A stretch of 64,000 bases of DNA from Botryotinia globosa. Lineage: Eukaryota > Ascomycota > Leotiomycetes > Helotiales > Sclerotiniaceae. The stretch covers positions 2,480,001 to 2,544,000 of the forward strand of contig RCSZ01000001.1 in NCBI GenBank assembly GCA_014898425.1. The letters run 5' to 3'. A program made the translations under genes and the position numbers. Shown piece by piece: positions 1 to 11,007 of the stretch (positions are counted from its first letter, which is position 1; the number at the start of each line of letters is the position of its first letter). Under the pieces are notes generated by a model. The model saw only the letters and a list, made by a program, of their open reading frames with translations. It was not told the DNA's origin and made no database searches.

Positions 1-978
1 CGGCCATTGGATTTTCTGGGGTTCAGATGTTATGTTTTGTCTGGAATATGGATATATTGAAAGGAAGAAGATTGTAACCGACGTTTGGCTGTATGACCGT
101 GGAAGGTCAGTGATTTATGTATCTGAGTTGTGAGCGAGGGGCGACGGAAAAGTCCGAATGGAGCAGGTTAAATTTACGCATAGGGAAGGCCGGAACAGAA
201 CTGACTCCACGCGCTCCCCCGGCTGGTGCAAGAGTAAATCGGAATAACTTTGATAAGCCATTCTTGACTTACATATGGTGGTGCATTTGAGTACTTTTAG
301 TTGAATGTATTGGTGAGGAAGGGTTTATCGACATAGAAGATAAGAAAGCCGGAGCTCGCCGCTTGACCCTTAAATCAAGATGTGGAGAAGCTTTAATAAA
401 ACGTGCATCAAGAGCTATTTACTCGTTGTTGTTATCAATCAATTGAGGCAGGTCGTTATACTATGTTGGTCATGTGTTGGTGTTATCATTTTCTCGTTTT
501 CTCAAAAATGGCTACCAAATCTCTTCTTCAATCTTCTAATTCAAAATTCAAAATTCAAAATATAAACAATCTACAATCAACAGTTATGATTCTTTAGCCT
601 TTGCTCGTTCTCCATACACTCATCAATCCAATCATGTGAACAAAAGATCAGTGAATCGATTTTCCAAGTTGCAAATCTTCTTACTTGTTGAATCAATTGG
701 AAGACGATCATCATGATCAAGCCACACCTTGCAGCGGAATTTACGGTGGCATAGTGGCGACGCTCCATGTCTATGATGACATTGATCTTGGAAATCCATA
801 CTAGGTATCTCATGAATCAAAATCATTGTTAGAGTTGCTTCCTTATATGTGCATCTTCATCATCAAATTCGTTCATATGAACTTTTTAAGTCCTTTCAAA
901 TTTCCTACGCAGGTCAAAATATTCACCTACCTATTTCAATCTCGCCGAAATCTTCATATAATCCCAACATCAGCAAAC
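1..978. other. Intergenic, no gene seen
   Basis: No supportable coding region was found. Short open frames exist on both strands but show no domain and no splice logic. A low-complexity run of repeated TCAAAAT units lies near 541-565. The last part is probably the promoter and 5' leader of the gene starting at 979. Confidence 0.5.
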
Positions 979-1910
979 ATGAGTTGGATGGATTCGTGGT
1001 CGCGCCCCTCAAAACATTCCGCTGTTCCCCCACCTCTCTATTTAACGGCAGGAGAAAGCGTTCCTTACTGTCTAACGTGTGGTCGAGTCATGAGTTAGCA
1101 CCGTGATGAACATTCTTTAAGCATTATCTAATATATCCAATAGGCACCAAAAAGGCCAGCAAAAAATCCAACAATGAGGTCAAATACTGTTCAGACAGGT
1201 GTAGGAACCGAAAGCCGGGGAAAATAGATAGAAAGATCGAGCAAGCCATTGTTGCATTGTTGGACCAGGAGAAAGACTCGGGTGTAGAGAAGACTGGTGC
1301 CAAGGATCGTTTTGTGAAAGGAGACCATCGGATTATTGTTACCTGTGACGAAATTGAAGAGATTGTATTTGGGAGTCGGTTCGATCCCGAAAAAGTTTAT
1401 GGGAGAAGGAAAAATCGTAAAAGTCGAGCAATTGGAGGACCGAATGATGATGCAGAATGGAAAACCGTTGATATGGAAAGTAGTGAGGACTCCGCTAGCG
1501 ACGATGCACCTCATGAGCCTGTGAACACAAAAACCGGGCCAATGATACGCCCACCACAGACCGAATCAGATGTCAATTTCAGTGTTGGGGGCGAGAGAGG
1601 TAAAGCTGAGAGAACGGAGGAATCAGCTTCGGATTTACAGAAGAAAGTTGATGGCCAAAAACAAGCGGAAGAAAGAGAGATGGTTCGGAGGGCAGCTAGG
1701 AGGGCTGTTGTCTTTGGTTTCATCGTTGAACAGCCTCTCGAAAACAGCCCATCTCAAGCCTCTAAGGGCTCAAAGCATAAAAAGACGACAAGCTGGGAGG
1801 AGAATGTTGTAAAAGAGCCCATCAGGCGCAAATGCGAGGCTTTGATGCAAGGCTCAGTAGTTGAGCCAAGCTACGCCAAGGGAAATTGGTCTATAAGATG
1901 GCGAGAGTAG
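979..1910 (+). CDS. Conserved fungal protein with split CxxC / CxxxC putative zinc module
   Basis: Two exons, 979-1093 and 1144-1910, give a 293-aa protein. The 50-nt intron (gttagc...caatag, with a CTAAT branch-like site) joins in phase and is required: exon 2 has no upstream ATG of its own. The join places YCLTCGRVMS (end of exon 1) about 20 residues before VKYCSDRCRNRKPG, so two cysteine pairs (CxxC, then CxxxC) come together as in a small zinc knuckle. After this come an acidic/basic middle region, with VFGSRFDPEKVYGRRKNRKSR near residues 100-120, and a lysine-rich tail. I do not recognise a named family; nuclear or RNA/DNA-associated function would be a guess. The ATG at 979 has A at -3, and the upstream open frame looks like leader. 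The exon structure is well supported, the function is not. Confidence 0.72.
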
Positions 1911-2878
1911 CTAGCTATCTCTTCCCATGACGTCCACCGTTACTTCTATGCATTGAAGTAAGCACTTGCATAAGAGAGAGAACCCCAAAAAATCCGTTAG
2001 ATTATATTGGACCTTATATGAACAAAATTCGAACCATCGCAGATTCAACTTTTGCTTGACCATCGGGAAGCACATATTGGGGAGCAGCCAGAAAGTTCCA
2101 AATAGTTGCTACAACTCGGACTCTTTGCCTTGGAAATTATCAAGATGAGAGGAAGCAGGTGATAAGATTTTAAACAGAAAAACGTGGTTGTCAAGACTAT
2201 CGAGACTCAAAACAAGACGGTGTTGGAACTTGATTTTACGAATTCTACGGATTCTCTAAAGTTTGGGAGGTGTGCAATTGCGTAAGTCTCTAATTGTGCA
2301 AGGTCAGTTCGACTTTCCCCGGAATCACTTGTCATCTACTTGGGTGGCTTTTGTGATACATGCTCTCTTTACTCTCGTCGCGTTCATCTCCTACATGCGT
2401 AGTTCAGCAAAGGCAAGGTGTATCAGAGGCGCCACGAAGAATTCCATAAGACCATTGAATATAATTGGCCGCTTCAACCTATGATTTCCTCCTATCAAAA
2501 ACATGGAATGGGCCATTGAATGGTCGCAATTTACTAGCTTGCTTTTCAGATAATCAGCTTTCCGATATCACACCCATACCTATTGAAAGATGATAGGCCA
2601 ATCGTGTGTTCTACGCTTCGAAGGAATGATGTGCAAGCTAAAAATTCGATTTCATCATCACCCGCATGAGTATATGCAGACTAATTCCATATCATCAACG
2701 CAACGGTTGCACTCGCGTATCTTCTACCCTGATCGTAATTGCTGACCTATTCTTGGGGTCCCTGTCAGATTCCATGACTCGAGCCAAGTACATGGTCTGT
2801 TAACTCATCCCATCCTATGATTACATCTTACCCCTCTTCAAAATCCATTAAGTAGTGAACATTTCCACTGCGGAGGGC
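1911..2878. other. Intergenic, no gene seen
   Basis: About 970 bp between the CxxC protein and the MITE. A 73-codon open frame at 2263-2484 contains a hydrophobic stretch but has no recognisable domain or flanking splice sites, so I do not call it. Confidence 0.5.
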
Positions 2879-3226
2879 TATCCCCTAGAGTGCGAACTCA
2901 GGGCGCACATGTGGTCCATGCAATAGACCTTGAATGATAAAGCCTTATTGAATAGAATAGCTATTTTAATGGGTTTTCAATTATATTATTTATAAATTAG
3001 AATATTGATTTCAAATTTCGAGTTTTTTAAATTTAAAAAAATATTGAAAATTGAAAATTAGTATATATTATTATATTCAAAATTTTAATACAGAAATTAT
3101 ATTGATTGAATATTATATTAGAGAATGCTTATAAATATTGGATTAAATTCAAGGAATCCTAATGATCTAATTGGTCAATAACTCCTTATTAAGCGAGGGC
3201 GCCCGGAGTTCGCACTCTAGGGGATA
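2879..3226. mobile_element. MITE with 28-bp terminal inverted repeats
   Basis: The left end 2879-2906 and the right end 3199-3226 are inverted copies of each other with a single mismatch in 28 bp; they begin TATCCCCTAGAGTGCGAAC. The 348-bp element has a very AT-rich interior with no coding capacity. If the outermost TA on each side is the duplicated target, the element is of the Tc1/mariner-pogo type, which inserts at TA. The TIR sequence differs from that of the two elements near 34.7 and 42.7 kb, so this is a separate family. The right end lies 24 bp before the ATG of a truncated P450 reading frame. A non-autonomous element is inferred from size and lack of ORF. Confidence 0.85.
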
Positions 3227-3249
3227 CATCGAATCCGACCATAGCTATA

Positions 3250-3558
3250 ATGTCTTCCACCGAAAATCGCAGTTTCTTTCTTATTACACTTTTTTTCTGC
3301 TCAATTTTTCCTAAGATTGCTTGGGAGCTTTTCTTTTCTCCGTTGAGTCATTTCCCAGGCCCGGTCGCTGCAAAGTTTACGAACAGTTATCGTGCGTTTA
3401 CAGTGTACTTGGGTTCCATGGACAAAACGCAAAGAAAATGGCATCGTGATTATGGCGTAGCTGTCCGAATTGGCCCAAAAACCATTAGTCTTAGTGAAAC
3501 TTCTTTGATTGGGACGATATATGCAACCAAAAATGCTTGGCTCAAGTTAGGTGAATAG
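3250..3558 (+). pseudogene. Truncated cytochrome P450, N-terminal fragment
   Basis: The 102-codon frame reads like the first exon of a microsomal fungal P450. It has a hydrophobic N-terminal anchor (residues 9-30), then SHFPGPVAAKFTNSYRAF, the proline-rich hinge FPGP, and RKWHRDYGVAVRIGPKTISL, ending at YATKNAWLK before a stop. Full-length P450s are about 500 aa. I find no I-helix (AGxxT), ExxR or cysteine heme loop in the following 800 bp on either strand. The frame ends at AAG-TTAGGTGAATAG; a splice donor there is conceivable, but no continuation is visible. This is therefore most likely a relic, or a gene broken by deletion. A MITE sits directly upstream of the ATG. Confidence 0.7.
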
Positions 3559-4384
3559 AGCTTCAATGGCCACAATCTTCCAACTTTGGATATCCGCTGT
3601 GTGTTCTATTAGCTGTGAGCAGGAGTATTTCTGTCCATGACTTTTCATATAATCTATTTAGAACTCAGCTTTCATCTAACCCCAGCTATGAATCCGAGAT
3701 TTTTCTCCAGAACCTGGGAATCGAATCGAACCATGTATGCTTAGACTGTTAGGAGGCTGGTTTATCCAAAGCTGATTTCACTTTTACCGAATGTTCCTAA
3801 CCTGATAGGCCTCATATTTTTGTACTGAACGGATGGACATGAAGATGTAATGTGAGCTTCCATGGCCAGGTTTCTTGATCCATCATGCTATCATACATCT
3901 TAAGAGGCCTCGAAGTAAACAAAGAAGCAGCAGAAACTAATCACTCTCAATCTCACCTACTCAAGCAACACATAGATTCGTATTCAAATAGATATACAAA
4001 TCTAAAAATATCGGAACCAATTTGAACCTCCCTCATACTCATAATTAAAATTATCAAAATTGAATAATACCACGAGGAGTTTGAGTGGGTAGAAAAATCT
4101 TTTAATGGGGTGTATAATTCAAATTCTTTCCATTTTCGCTTGCGGATTAGGATATGAGATGAAATTTTGCCAATGTGTTGTGTATTCGGGGGGTTTACGG
4201 GCATCCACCAACTATCACGTCATGTATTCTAACGTATCATTGTTCAGTTAAACGAGTTGTTATTCGGAATTAGGAAATTGAGATAAACTTTTACGTGTCT
4301 TTGGAAATTGATATGCAGACACAGAAAGCGTTAGAGAAGAACCAATATCTGCAATCCATTTCAACACTTCGATCTTTCCTCCCC
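3559..4384. other. Intergenic, no gene seen
   Basis: It holds no recognisable P450 continuation. The stretch around 3710-3735 resembles a tRNA T-arm on the minus strand (GGTTCGATTC), but no cloverleaf can be built around it. Confidence 0.4.
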
Positions 4385-5155
4385 TCACCCATCACGGCGC
4401 TTTCTTGCGCTCACAACTGCAAACCCAGGATTTTCCAAGAACATTCCCCAATACTCGCGATCATTTTTAACAACCTCAGTATCCTCAGGGCGTTCCGTTC
4501 TGATATCCTCAAGCCCGAAGGCTTCGTGCATCTTTGTGGAGCCCGAGTAACTAACTTCCATCAACGTCGCCTCAAACTCGAGTGGTGATTCCAATTCGAG
4601 CACGTATCGCATCTTCACTCCTCCAGGGATATCTTCTATATCTTTGTACCTGAGGCCATATTTGCCAGTGGTAGGAACGATCCCCCTAGGGTCGCCACTC
4701 CTAACACCCACAAACCGTCCACCGGGCTTTAGATTTGCTACTACATTGGCCCACATCTGCTCAAGGGCTTTCTCGCTGGGTGCGTGGTCAAAAACCCAAT
4801 TCGCCATAACGAGATCATATTGGCGGCCCTCGAGAAGATTGCCAAGTGGTTGAGTCAGATCGGCTTCGAGCCACTTGATCTTATCACGACCAAGCGATGC
4901 TTCAATCTCCTGCCCGGCTTGTAACATTCCGGGGGTTATATCTACGAGGTCGACAGACTCTGCTCCAGCATCAAGAACTTGGCGTGCTCTGAGTCCAGAG
5001 CCACCGCCTAGATCCAATACCTTGAGTCCGGTACAGTCCCCAAGTGCTGAAGCCAAAAGCTGTGTTTCTAAGATGCCTGTTGGAAGTGAAGCAATGTCAT
5101 CATAGCCGTGTGCCTGGCTATTGTACTCTGCTTTGAGTGTCTGGTAGTCTGACAT
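4385..5155 (-). CDS. Class I SAM-dependent methyltransferase
   Basis: Single exon, 256 aa. Motif I, VLDLGGGSG, is at residues 46-54 and follows a YNSQAHGYDD start typical of UbiE/Methyltransf_11-type enzymes. A motif II-like acidic loop VDLVDITPGML, then KWLEADLT and DLVMANWVFDH (motif IV region), lead to LKPGGRFVGV (post-motif). The C-terminal half (about 165-240) is the variable substrate-binding cap, so the acceptor molecule cannot be deduced. No targeting signal is visible, so a cytosolic enzyme is inferred. The ATG at 5155 has A at -3. Its 3' side faces the P450 relic, but nothing links the two functionally. A secondary-metabolism small-molecule O- or N-methyltransferase is one possibility. 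Confidence 0.85.
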   Translation of the reverse strand: MSDYQTLKAEYNSQAHGYDDIASLPTGILETQLLASALGDCTGLKVLDLGGGSGLRARQVLDAGAESVDLVDITPGMLQAGQEIEASLGRDKIKWLEADLTQPLGNLLEGRQYDLVMANWVFDHAPSEKALEQMWANVVANLKPGGRFVGVRSGDPRGIVPTTGKYGLRYKDIEDIPGGVKMRYVLELESPLEFEATLMEVSYSGSTKMHEAFGLEDIRTERPEDTEVVKNDREYWGMFLENPGFAVVSARKRRDG

Positions 5156-5227
5156 GATTGTGAAGCTGATTAAAGTTGAGAATAAATTTAGAAGTTGAGT
5201 TTGACCATGAAAACAGCTTAAAGATGG

Positions 5228-5653
5228 CTACCAAGGGCTTGATATATCCAGTATGGTTACAATGATGCGTGCGTTGTCAGTTGGTGCAATTGTCCGGTGG
5301 GATTGAAGATCTTTAGCCAACCGACACCTTGTGTTCAATGACATGAAATCTAACCAATTTGGTTCGCTGGAGTATTCGTCGTCGGGTGCCTCAGCATATG
5401 TATTGAGTAATGCGTTATGCAAAAATCGAAAAGGGTGTCGAGAATCAAACCTGATCGGTTCTAGCGGGGTGGGCTTCGTGGGGGAGCTCGCATATTCAGC
5501 AGCTGGGTCCTTTCTCTTGTTCCTTTTGCGGAAGATAATTTCCCCCCCCCCCTCCCCCTGCCTATGACCTCGATTCCATGGACGGCTGTAAGACATCCTT
5601 TCATCAGAGGATGTTTCCGATAAGCTACTTCCTTCATTGAAACTCATATCCAA
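5228..5653 (-). CDS. Hypothetical protein, 141 aa
   Basis: An open frame on the same strand and just upstream of the methyltransferase gene. The product is hydrophilic, with serine-rich, glycine and basic stretches near the N-terminus (a G/C homopolymer tract at about 5540-5552 encodes GEGGGE) and a more ordered C-terminal half (RFLHNALLNTYAEAP...NWLDFMSLNTRCRLAKDLQ). A second ATG six bases downstream (5647) is an equally good start. I recognise no family. The poly-C run is prone to length change and would shift the frame, so the ORF may be fortuitous or strain-dependent. Confidence 0.3.
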   Translation of the reverse strand: MDMSFNEGSSLSETSSDERMSYSRPWNRGHRQGEGGGEIIFRKRNKRKDPAAEYASSPTKPTPLEPIRFDSRHPFRFLHNALLNTYAEAPDDEYSSEPNWLDFMSLNTRCRLAKDLQSHRTIAPTDNARIIVTILDISSPW

Positions 5654-6476
5654 TCGGGATCATTCCCTAAGTAAATATCTGGCCATCATGGATGTCGAAT
5701 TATACTATATATGCCATCCCACTACGTCGTTAGATTTAGAGTGTGACCATAGATGATCTCCTTTGGTGCCTACCTGTCTCCCTGTGAACATCTCATAGCC
5801 ATGCTTTCGGCGAGTGTTGACGAACCAGCATTTCAAATAGTATTTTAACTTTCTGATTGCGATCTTGAATCTGTCTTATGATATCAACGATGGACGGGGT
5901 CAAGAAGGCTACTGCTGAGGAGAGTGCCGTCCTTCAGGTTGCTGTTCGCTACCATCTTTGCTGACTCAGCGTTATTTGTGACACGACAAACCAAACTTCA
6001 TTCCACACAAATATGCATTACAGCAATCTGATCCAATAATGGCTTGATACATGGAAGAGGTGACATATAATAACACATTGTGTATGCGTTCTCTACCTAT
6101 TGTAGATAAGTGAGTCTTGACTCGAGCTCCTCGCAAATGAAACCTACCCCTCACTAGGCAAGATTAGCGTAATTTATAGTAGCTTTCAAGCAAAAGTCTC
6201 TTTCTTTCCTTCCCATTTTGTTCTATAATCGGAGAAACGTGTGATCTCCATCTTCGTATGAGGTAAAGCCAGCCAAGGGCTGTGAAAACTAGATCTCTTT
6301 TCAACAGCTCAAAGTGTGTTTATCCCTCACTTCCGCCAATTTACGATCCACTCTTATCTCTGTCCATGTACTCCACGAATTAGCCTAACACCAACAGCAT
6401 TCTCTCTCATCTGTCTGCTCTTTTCTGAACTGCTATTAGAATTCTCATTCATCCGTAAACCAATCCTCATTAAAAA
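5654..6476. other. Intergenic, promoter region of the aminotransferase
   Basis: About 820 bp with no coding signal. The 150 bp before 6477 are rich in TC/CT runs, a usual feature of ascomycete promoters and leaders. No TATA box of note. Confidence 0.45.
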
Positions 6477-8584
6477 ATGTCAGCCTCGGAAGCAGTCCCT
6501 CCAGCCGATGTTGAATCCATAGGCCATCTCACGTCCTCCCATCTTGCCAGCATTCCAGATCCACCAAAGGCCAAAGATCTGAATTCATCACACATCCTGA
6601 TCACCAAAACCACCTCTCCAAGACCTGTTCCTGAACCTGACAGTAAAGAAGTATGGGCGTCAAAAAATTGCACTGATCACATGATTACTGTGCGATGGAC
6701 CGCAGATGAAGGATGGCAAACCCCTGAGATCAAACCCGTAAGCTTGCAACCTTCTTTTTGATCCTATCCTTCTCGAGTATCTCTACGAAGACGGGGTAAT
6801 ACTGATGTGGAAATAGTATGGGCCGCTGACAATGATGCCCACAGCATCCTGCCTTCACTATGCAACTCAATGTTTCGAAGGCATGAAAGTCTATCGTGGA
6901 TTCGATGGGAAACTCCGACTTTTCAGACCAGACAGGAACTCAAAACGACTGTTAATGTCTGCTCAACGAGTGGTACTTCCAGCTTTCGATCCCGTAGAAT
7001 TGGAGAAATTACTCTTGGCTTTTATGGCGGTTGACGGTCCTCGTGAGTGTTGATTCTGGCTTCATTCAGTATCCGACTCAGTGGGACAAGATACTGATAT
7101 GTATTAGGTTGGCTACCCAAATCTCGACCGGGAACATTTCTCTATGTTCGCCCTGCTATTATTGGGGATGGAGAAGAACTTGGAGTCACTTCTCCCTCTG
7201 AAGCTTTACTATTTGTCATAGCTGTTCCATGGCCAGACCTATCAGGTACACCTCCGGGGGCACAGCCTAAGCCTCCGGGACTCAGGTTACTTGCTTCGTA
7301 AGTCACATCTTGAGCTACTTCATTACTAAACAGCTTAATGGAACTGTTGGGGTATCATGACTAGGCTTTTATTGACAATTTTATAGTAAAGAGGACACCC
7401 GCGCCTGGCCTGGAGGCTTTGGATATGCTAAAGTGGGAGCGAATTACGGCCCAGCGTTTGTAGCTCATGTAAGTTTGCTTGGCTATTTATCCTTATTGGA
7501 AGTATTTTCATCTTCAAGTGCATATTTTACCTTAGGGCCCAAGATTAGTATTTTGTCTTGTGCCCCTTGGGTTTATGTCGCCTTGCTGTTCGCTTAGCGC
7601 TTCATGGGATCCTTAATTTGTACCCGGAGCACTTCACTGTTCCCATTATTCTCATTGATCCAAAACATTTGATTGTCAAGGCTTTTATTTCTCATTTGAT
7701 TGTGCAGTATTGTCTATCTTTCTTATCTATCTCTGTGCTGTGTTACGAGGAAAGATACCTTGTGCAGGTTTAAGCTAATCACATCTTTTAGATGGCGGGT
7801 CGCAAGCTCGGTTATGATCAAATCCTTTGGCTCTTCGGTCCCGATTATCAAGTTACTGAAGCCGGAGCCAGTAACTTCTTCCTCGTTGTACGTAACTTCG
7901 TCACGAAACATATATTTACATCATCCCTTCATCTTTTCCTTTATAACACATCCATTGCCCACCCTTCTCTGATACCATACCCTAACAACCCACCAGCTCC
8001 GCGACCCCAAATCCCAAGCCCTCCAGCTCCTCACCGCCCCTCTAACCGAAAAACTTATCCTCGATGGCGTCACCCGCCGAAGCGTTCTCGATCTCGCTAA
8101 TGAACGGCTATCCTCATCTTCTAAATCTCTACCTTCTGGTATCAAACCGCTAGAAATTGTAGAAAGAACATATACTATGTTAGAAGTAGAGGAGGCACGC
8201 AAGGAAGGAAGAATCATCGAGGCTTTCTTGAGTGGAACTGCTGTAAGTTTTTCCCTCTTCCCTCCCCTTCTCATTTCCTCGCGCTCACAAGCCCAACAAA
8301 AACGGGGGATAAATGCACCCACCATCTTTCATCTTTTCGCATCTGTAACACCAATCTCCTCGTCCTTGTCTGCTCGCAAGAACTAATCTCTCCCTCCCAT
8401 TAAATAGTATTTCATCACCCCCGTATCCGCCATTTCATTCCGAGATCGCAATATCGAGATCCCTATGCAGAACGCAGCTGGTGATAGTGGCGTTTATGCC
8501 CAGATGATCAAGACTTGGTTGTACGATATTATGTATGGGAATGTAGAACATGAATGGGGTGTTGTGGTTGACGAGGATGAATGA
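6477..8584 (+). CDS. Branched-chain amino acid aminotransferase (fold-type IV PLP)
   Basis: Seven exons (6477-6737, 6817-7042, 7108-7297, 7387-7468, 7792-7887, 7997-8242, 8408-8584) close in phase to give 425 aa. Diagnostic blocks are LHYATQCFEGMKVYRG near residue 105, RPDRNSKR, TFLYVRPAIIGDGEELGV, and FGYAKVGANYGPAF with the PLP lysine at about 241, followed by VTEAGASNFF and the C-terminal TRRSVLDLA. The enzyme moves the amino group between Leu/Ile/Val and 2-oxoglutarate, either at the last step of synthesis or the first of breakdown. The N-terminus is acidic and lacks a mitochondrial presequence, so a cytosolic isoform is inferred. The same family includes TOXF-like secondary-metabolism paralogues; nothing here is clustered with it. 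Intron 4 (7469-7791, 323 nt) is much longer than the others. Confidence 0.93.
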
Positions 8585-9059
8585 CCATCATATTACATGG
8601 ATGGACACACTGAATATCGACAATTGCTTAGCTGGCCTAGAAAATCGTTTTTATAGACGGAGGTGATATAAAGGCGAAAGGGATTAAGAGGAGACGGAAG
8701 GACGGGAGGACACGATAGAAGCTTAAGCTATACGATTCATAGATTGATAGATAGACGTCTCATAGCTAGATATTAATGATCAAAAGAATCCATATCAAAA
8801 AGTAAAGTCAAATATTCATACGAATTATTTTGTGCGCCTAAAATACAAATCGTAGCTCCTTTAGTTTGCATGTCACTCAACTTTCAACCATAAACTCCCA
8901 GTCCATTCACAATAACTCAAGGATAACTGTGCGGTACTTTGAAAATATAGCAATGCATGCAAATGCGGAGGTTTCTGATACCGCATTAGTTGAGAAATTC
9001 CTCGTCAACTAGTTCTTCTTCCTATTCCCCGCAGCTTTCATTATTTCGTCCCTTCCTAT
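8585..9059. other. Convergent intergenic (3' UTRs)
   Basis: It separates the aminotransferase and calnexin stop codons, which face each other. No further gene is seen. The AT-rich stretch near 8760-8830 probably holds polyadenylation signals. Confidence 0.5.
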
Positions 9060-11007
9060 TTACGATGTGCTCCTGGTTGAGCGTTTGTTGACCTCTGCCT
9101 TAACAGCATCAGTTCCTGATGCGACGGCCTCAGAGACCTTGTCTTTGGCATCGGCAGCAGCACCCTTGGCCTTAGTGGCTGCTTTCTTGACTTGTGGTGG
9201 AGGAGTAGATCCGCTCATGCTAACGATACCGACAATAATAGCAATGAGTGTGACAAAGACGGCACCAATACCGGCAGCAGCCTCAGGGACGAATTTGATA
9301 GCTTGGATGGGGTCATTTTGAGCGATGGTGAGGAACAAGTCGAGCTTCTCCTTAATATAATGAACTGGGTCATCAGCGAAGACAAGGTCAGATGGAGACT
9401 TTGGCTTGTCCTCGGGCTTTGGAGCGGACTCGAGTTCAATCAATTGTTCGATGGGGTGCTTCTCGTTGAAGGTCTCATCAGCGAACTTAGCGGCATCCTC
9501 AACAGAGTGACCAATGTAGATGTTATCGAAGAGAATATCGCTTTGCATGGTCCAGATTTCGAAACCGATCTATGATGATGTTAGTGTTATGATTTAAAAC
9601 GAGAAGACGAGTTACTTACAGCTCCCATTGGCTCGAGGTTGGATGGGGTCTTATCTTCATAGTAGTCTGGGTTCTTGATCTTCCGTGGAGCCCAGACACC
9701 CTTGTAGGCTGGGTTGTCAATGTAAGGTGCGGTCCACTTGCCCTTGTAAGCTGGGTTCTTGATCATTGGCTTCTCCCATTTACCACATCCAGAAACATCG
9801 TCACACTTTGGGTTTGGTACGGTTGGGGCGATCCAGTCTCCATCCTCCTCATCATCCCAATCCTCTGGCTTTTGCGCCTCTGGGTCTGGGATGCTGAGAG
9901 GCTCATCCTCCAACCAATCCTCAGGCTTGGTAGCTTCCTCATCGACGATCTCGAATGGTGCATCCTCATCCCAGTCCTCGGGCTTCTTAGCTTCTGGGTC
10001 TGCGATACGGGCCTCGTCAACCCAGGTATCTGGCTTGGAGTCCTTAGCATCATCAATCTCCTTGGGTGGGTTGAATGCTGGAACGAAGTCGTCGGAGAGA
10101 AGGTTAACCTCCTTAACTTGCTCGCCATCCAACTTGATGATGGCAGTGTTGTTGGGGTGAATGATCAAGGTGTAAAGTTCGGTGGTCTTGAGGATTCTGG
10201 CTGCTGGTGCAGGAGTCATGTGCTTCTCCTCATATTCACCAGTCTTTGGGTTCTTGTGGTTGATGATAAGGTGAACCTTGTTGGTGGTACCACACTTGTC
10301 TGGTCCGAACATGATAACATATGGGGATGCGTTGGAGAACTCCTCTTGGTGAAGAGCCTTGTTGTCACGGAGAAGCTTCAAGTATGCTCCACCACACTCA
10401 AGACCATCTATCTGGATGTTAGTAATGCTAATTGATATATTGGACACAATTTATACTGACTTTGCATCTTGACCTCATACTGAACAACGAGGGTCTTTCC
10501 CTTGTTATCAATCTTCTTGGGGAATTTGGCAGAAATGGCGTGATGGGCAGCTGGGTTCTTGACAACGAGACCCTTATCTCCCTCCATACCCTTGAAGACG
10601 TGGGGTTCCTCAACAGCCCATTCTCCAACATATGCCCATTCTTCCTCCTTGTCGGAACCCTTGGTATCCTTTTTGGCGTGGGATGGCTTCCATCTTGTCT
10701 CCCAGTCATCGGTGAACTGTTCGAGGAAATCGGCAGTTATTTTGGTAGGCTGCAAGAGAATTGATTGTTAGAGGCCATCTTGGAAAAAGCTGCCAAGATG
10801 TGTGGAATGTGGAGGTGAATAGGAACTTACAGTGAAGGTAGGAAGCTCAATGCCAGTTGAGGTAGCAGATGAGACTGATGAAGAAGCTTCAGTAGCAGCA
10901 CTTGATACTGAGGAGCTTGCTTCGCTGAGTACAGATTGAGCATCGGCATTGACAGAAGTAGCCAAGAGAGCAGCTGCTGAGATGGCAGCTGTAGTATGAA
11001 AACGCAT
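9060..11007 (-). CDS. clxA: Calnexin, ER lectin chaperone
   Basis: Four exons on the minus strand (11007-10831, 10749-10461, 10407-9620, 9569-9060) join in phase for 587 aa. A cleavable signal peptide (about 1-21) is followed by a Ser/Ala-rich insert. The calreticulin/calnexin globular domain starts at [12 protein letters not shown] and contains [16 protein letters not shown] and MFGPDKCG. The P-domain arm shows repeated KPEDWDE-type motifs, then the second set ([20 protein letters not shown]). A single transmembrane segment lies at about 516-537, followed by an Ala/Lys/Asp cytosolic tail ending RSTRSTS. It binds monoglucosylated N-glycans on folding glycoproteins in the ER membrane. The second acceptor must be ATAG at 10409-10408, because only that restores QNGLECGG. 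The 1.07-kb region to the divergent mde1 gene presumably holds its promoter. Confidence 0.96.

Noticed and set aside
3710..3740. tRNA T-arm-like GGTTCGATTC on the minus strand
   Set aside because: No cloverleaf, acceptor stem or A box at the right distance.
9872..10435. 187-codon plus-strand frame over calnexin
   Set aside because: Antisense shadow of the acidic P-domain repeats.
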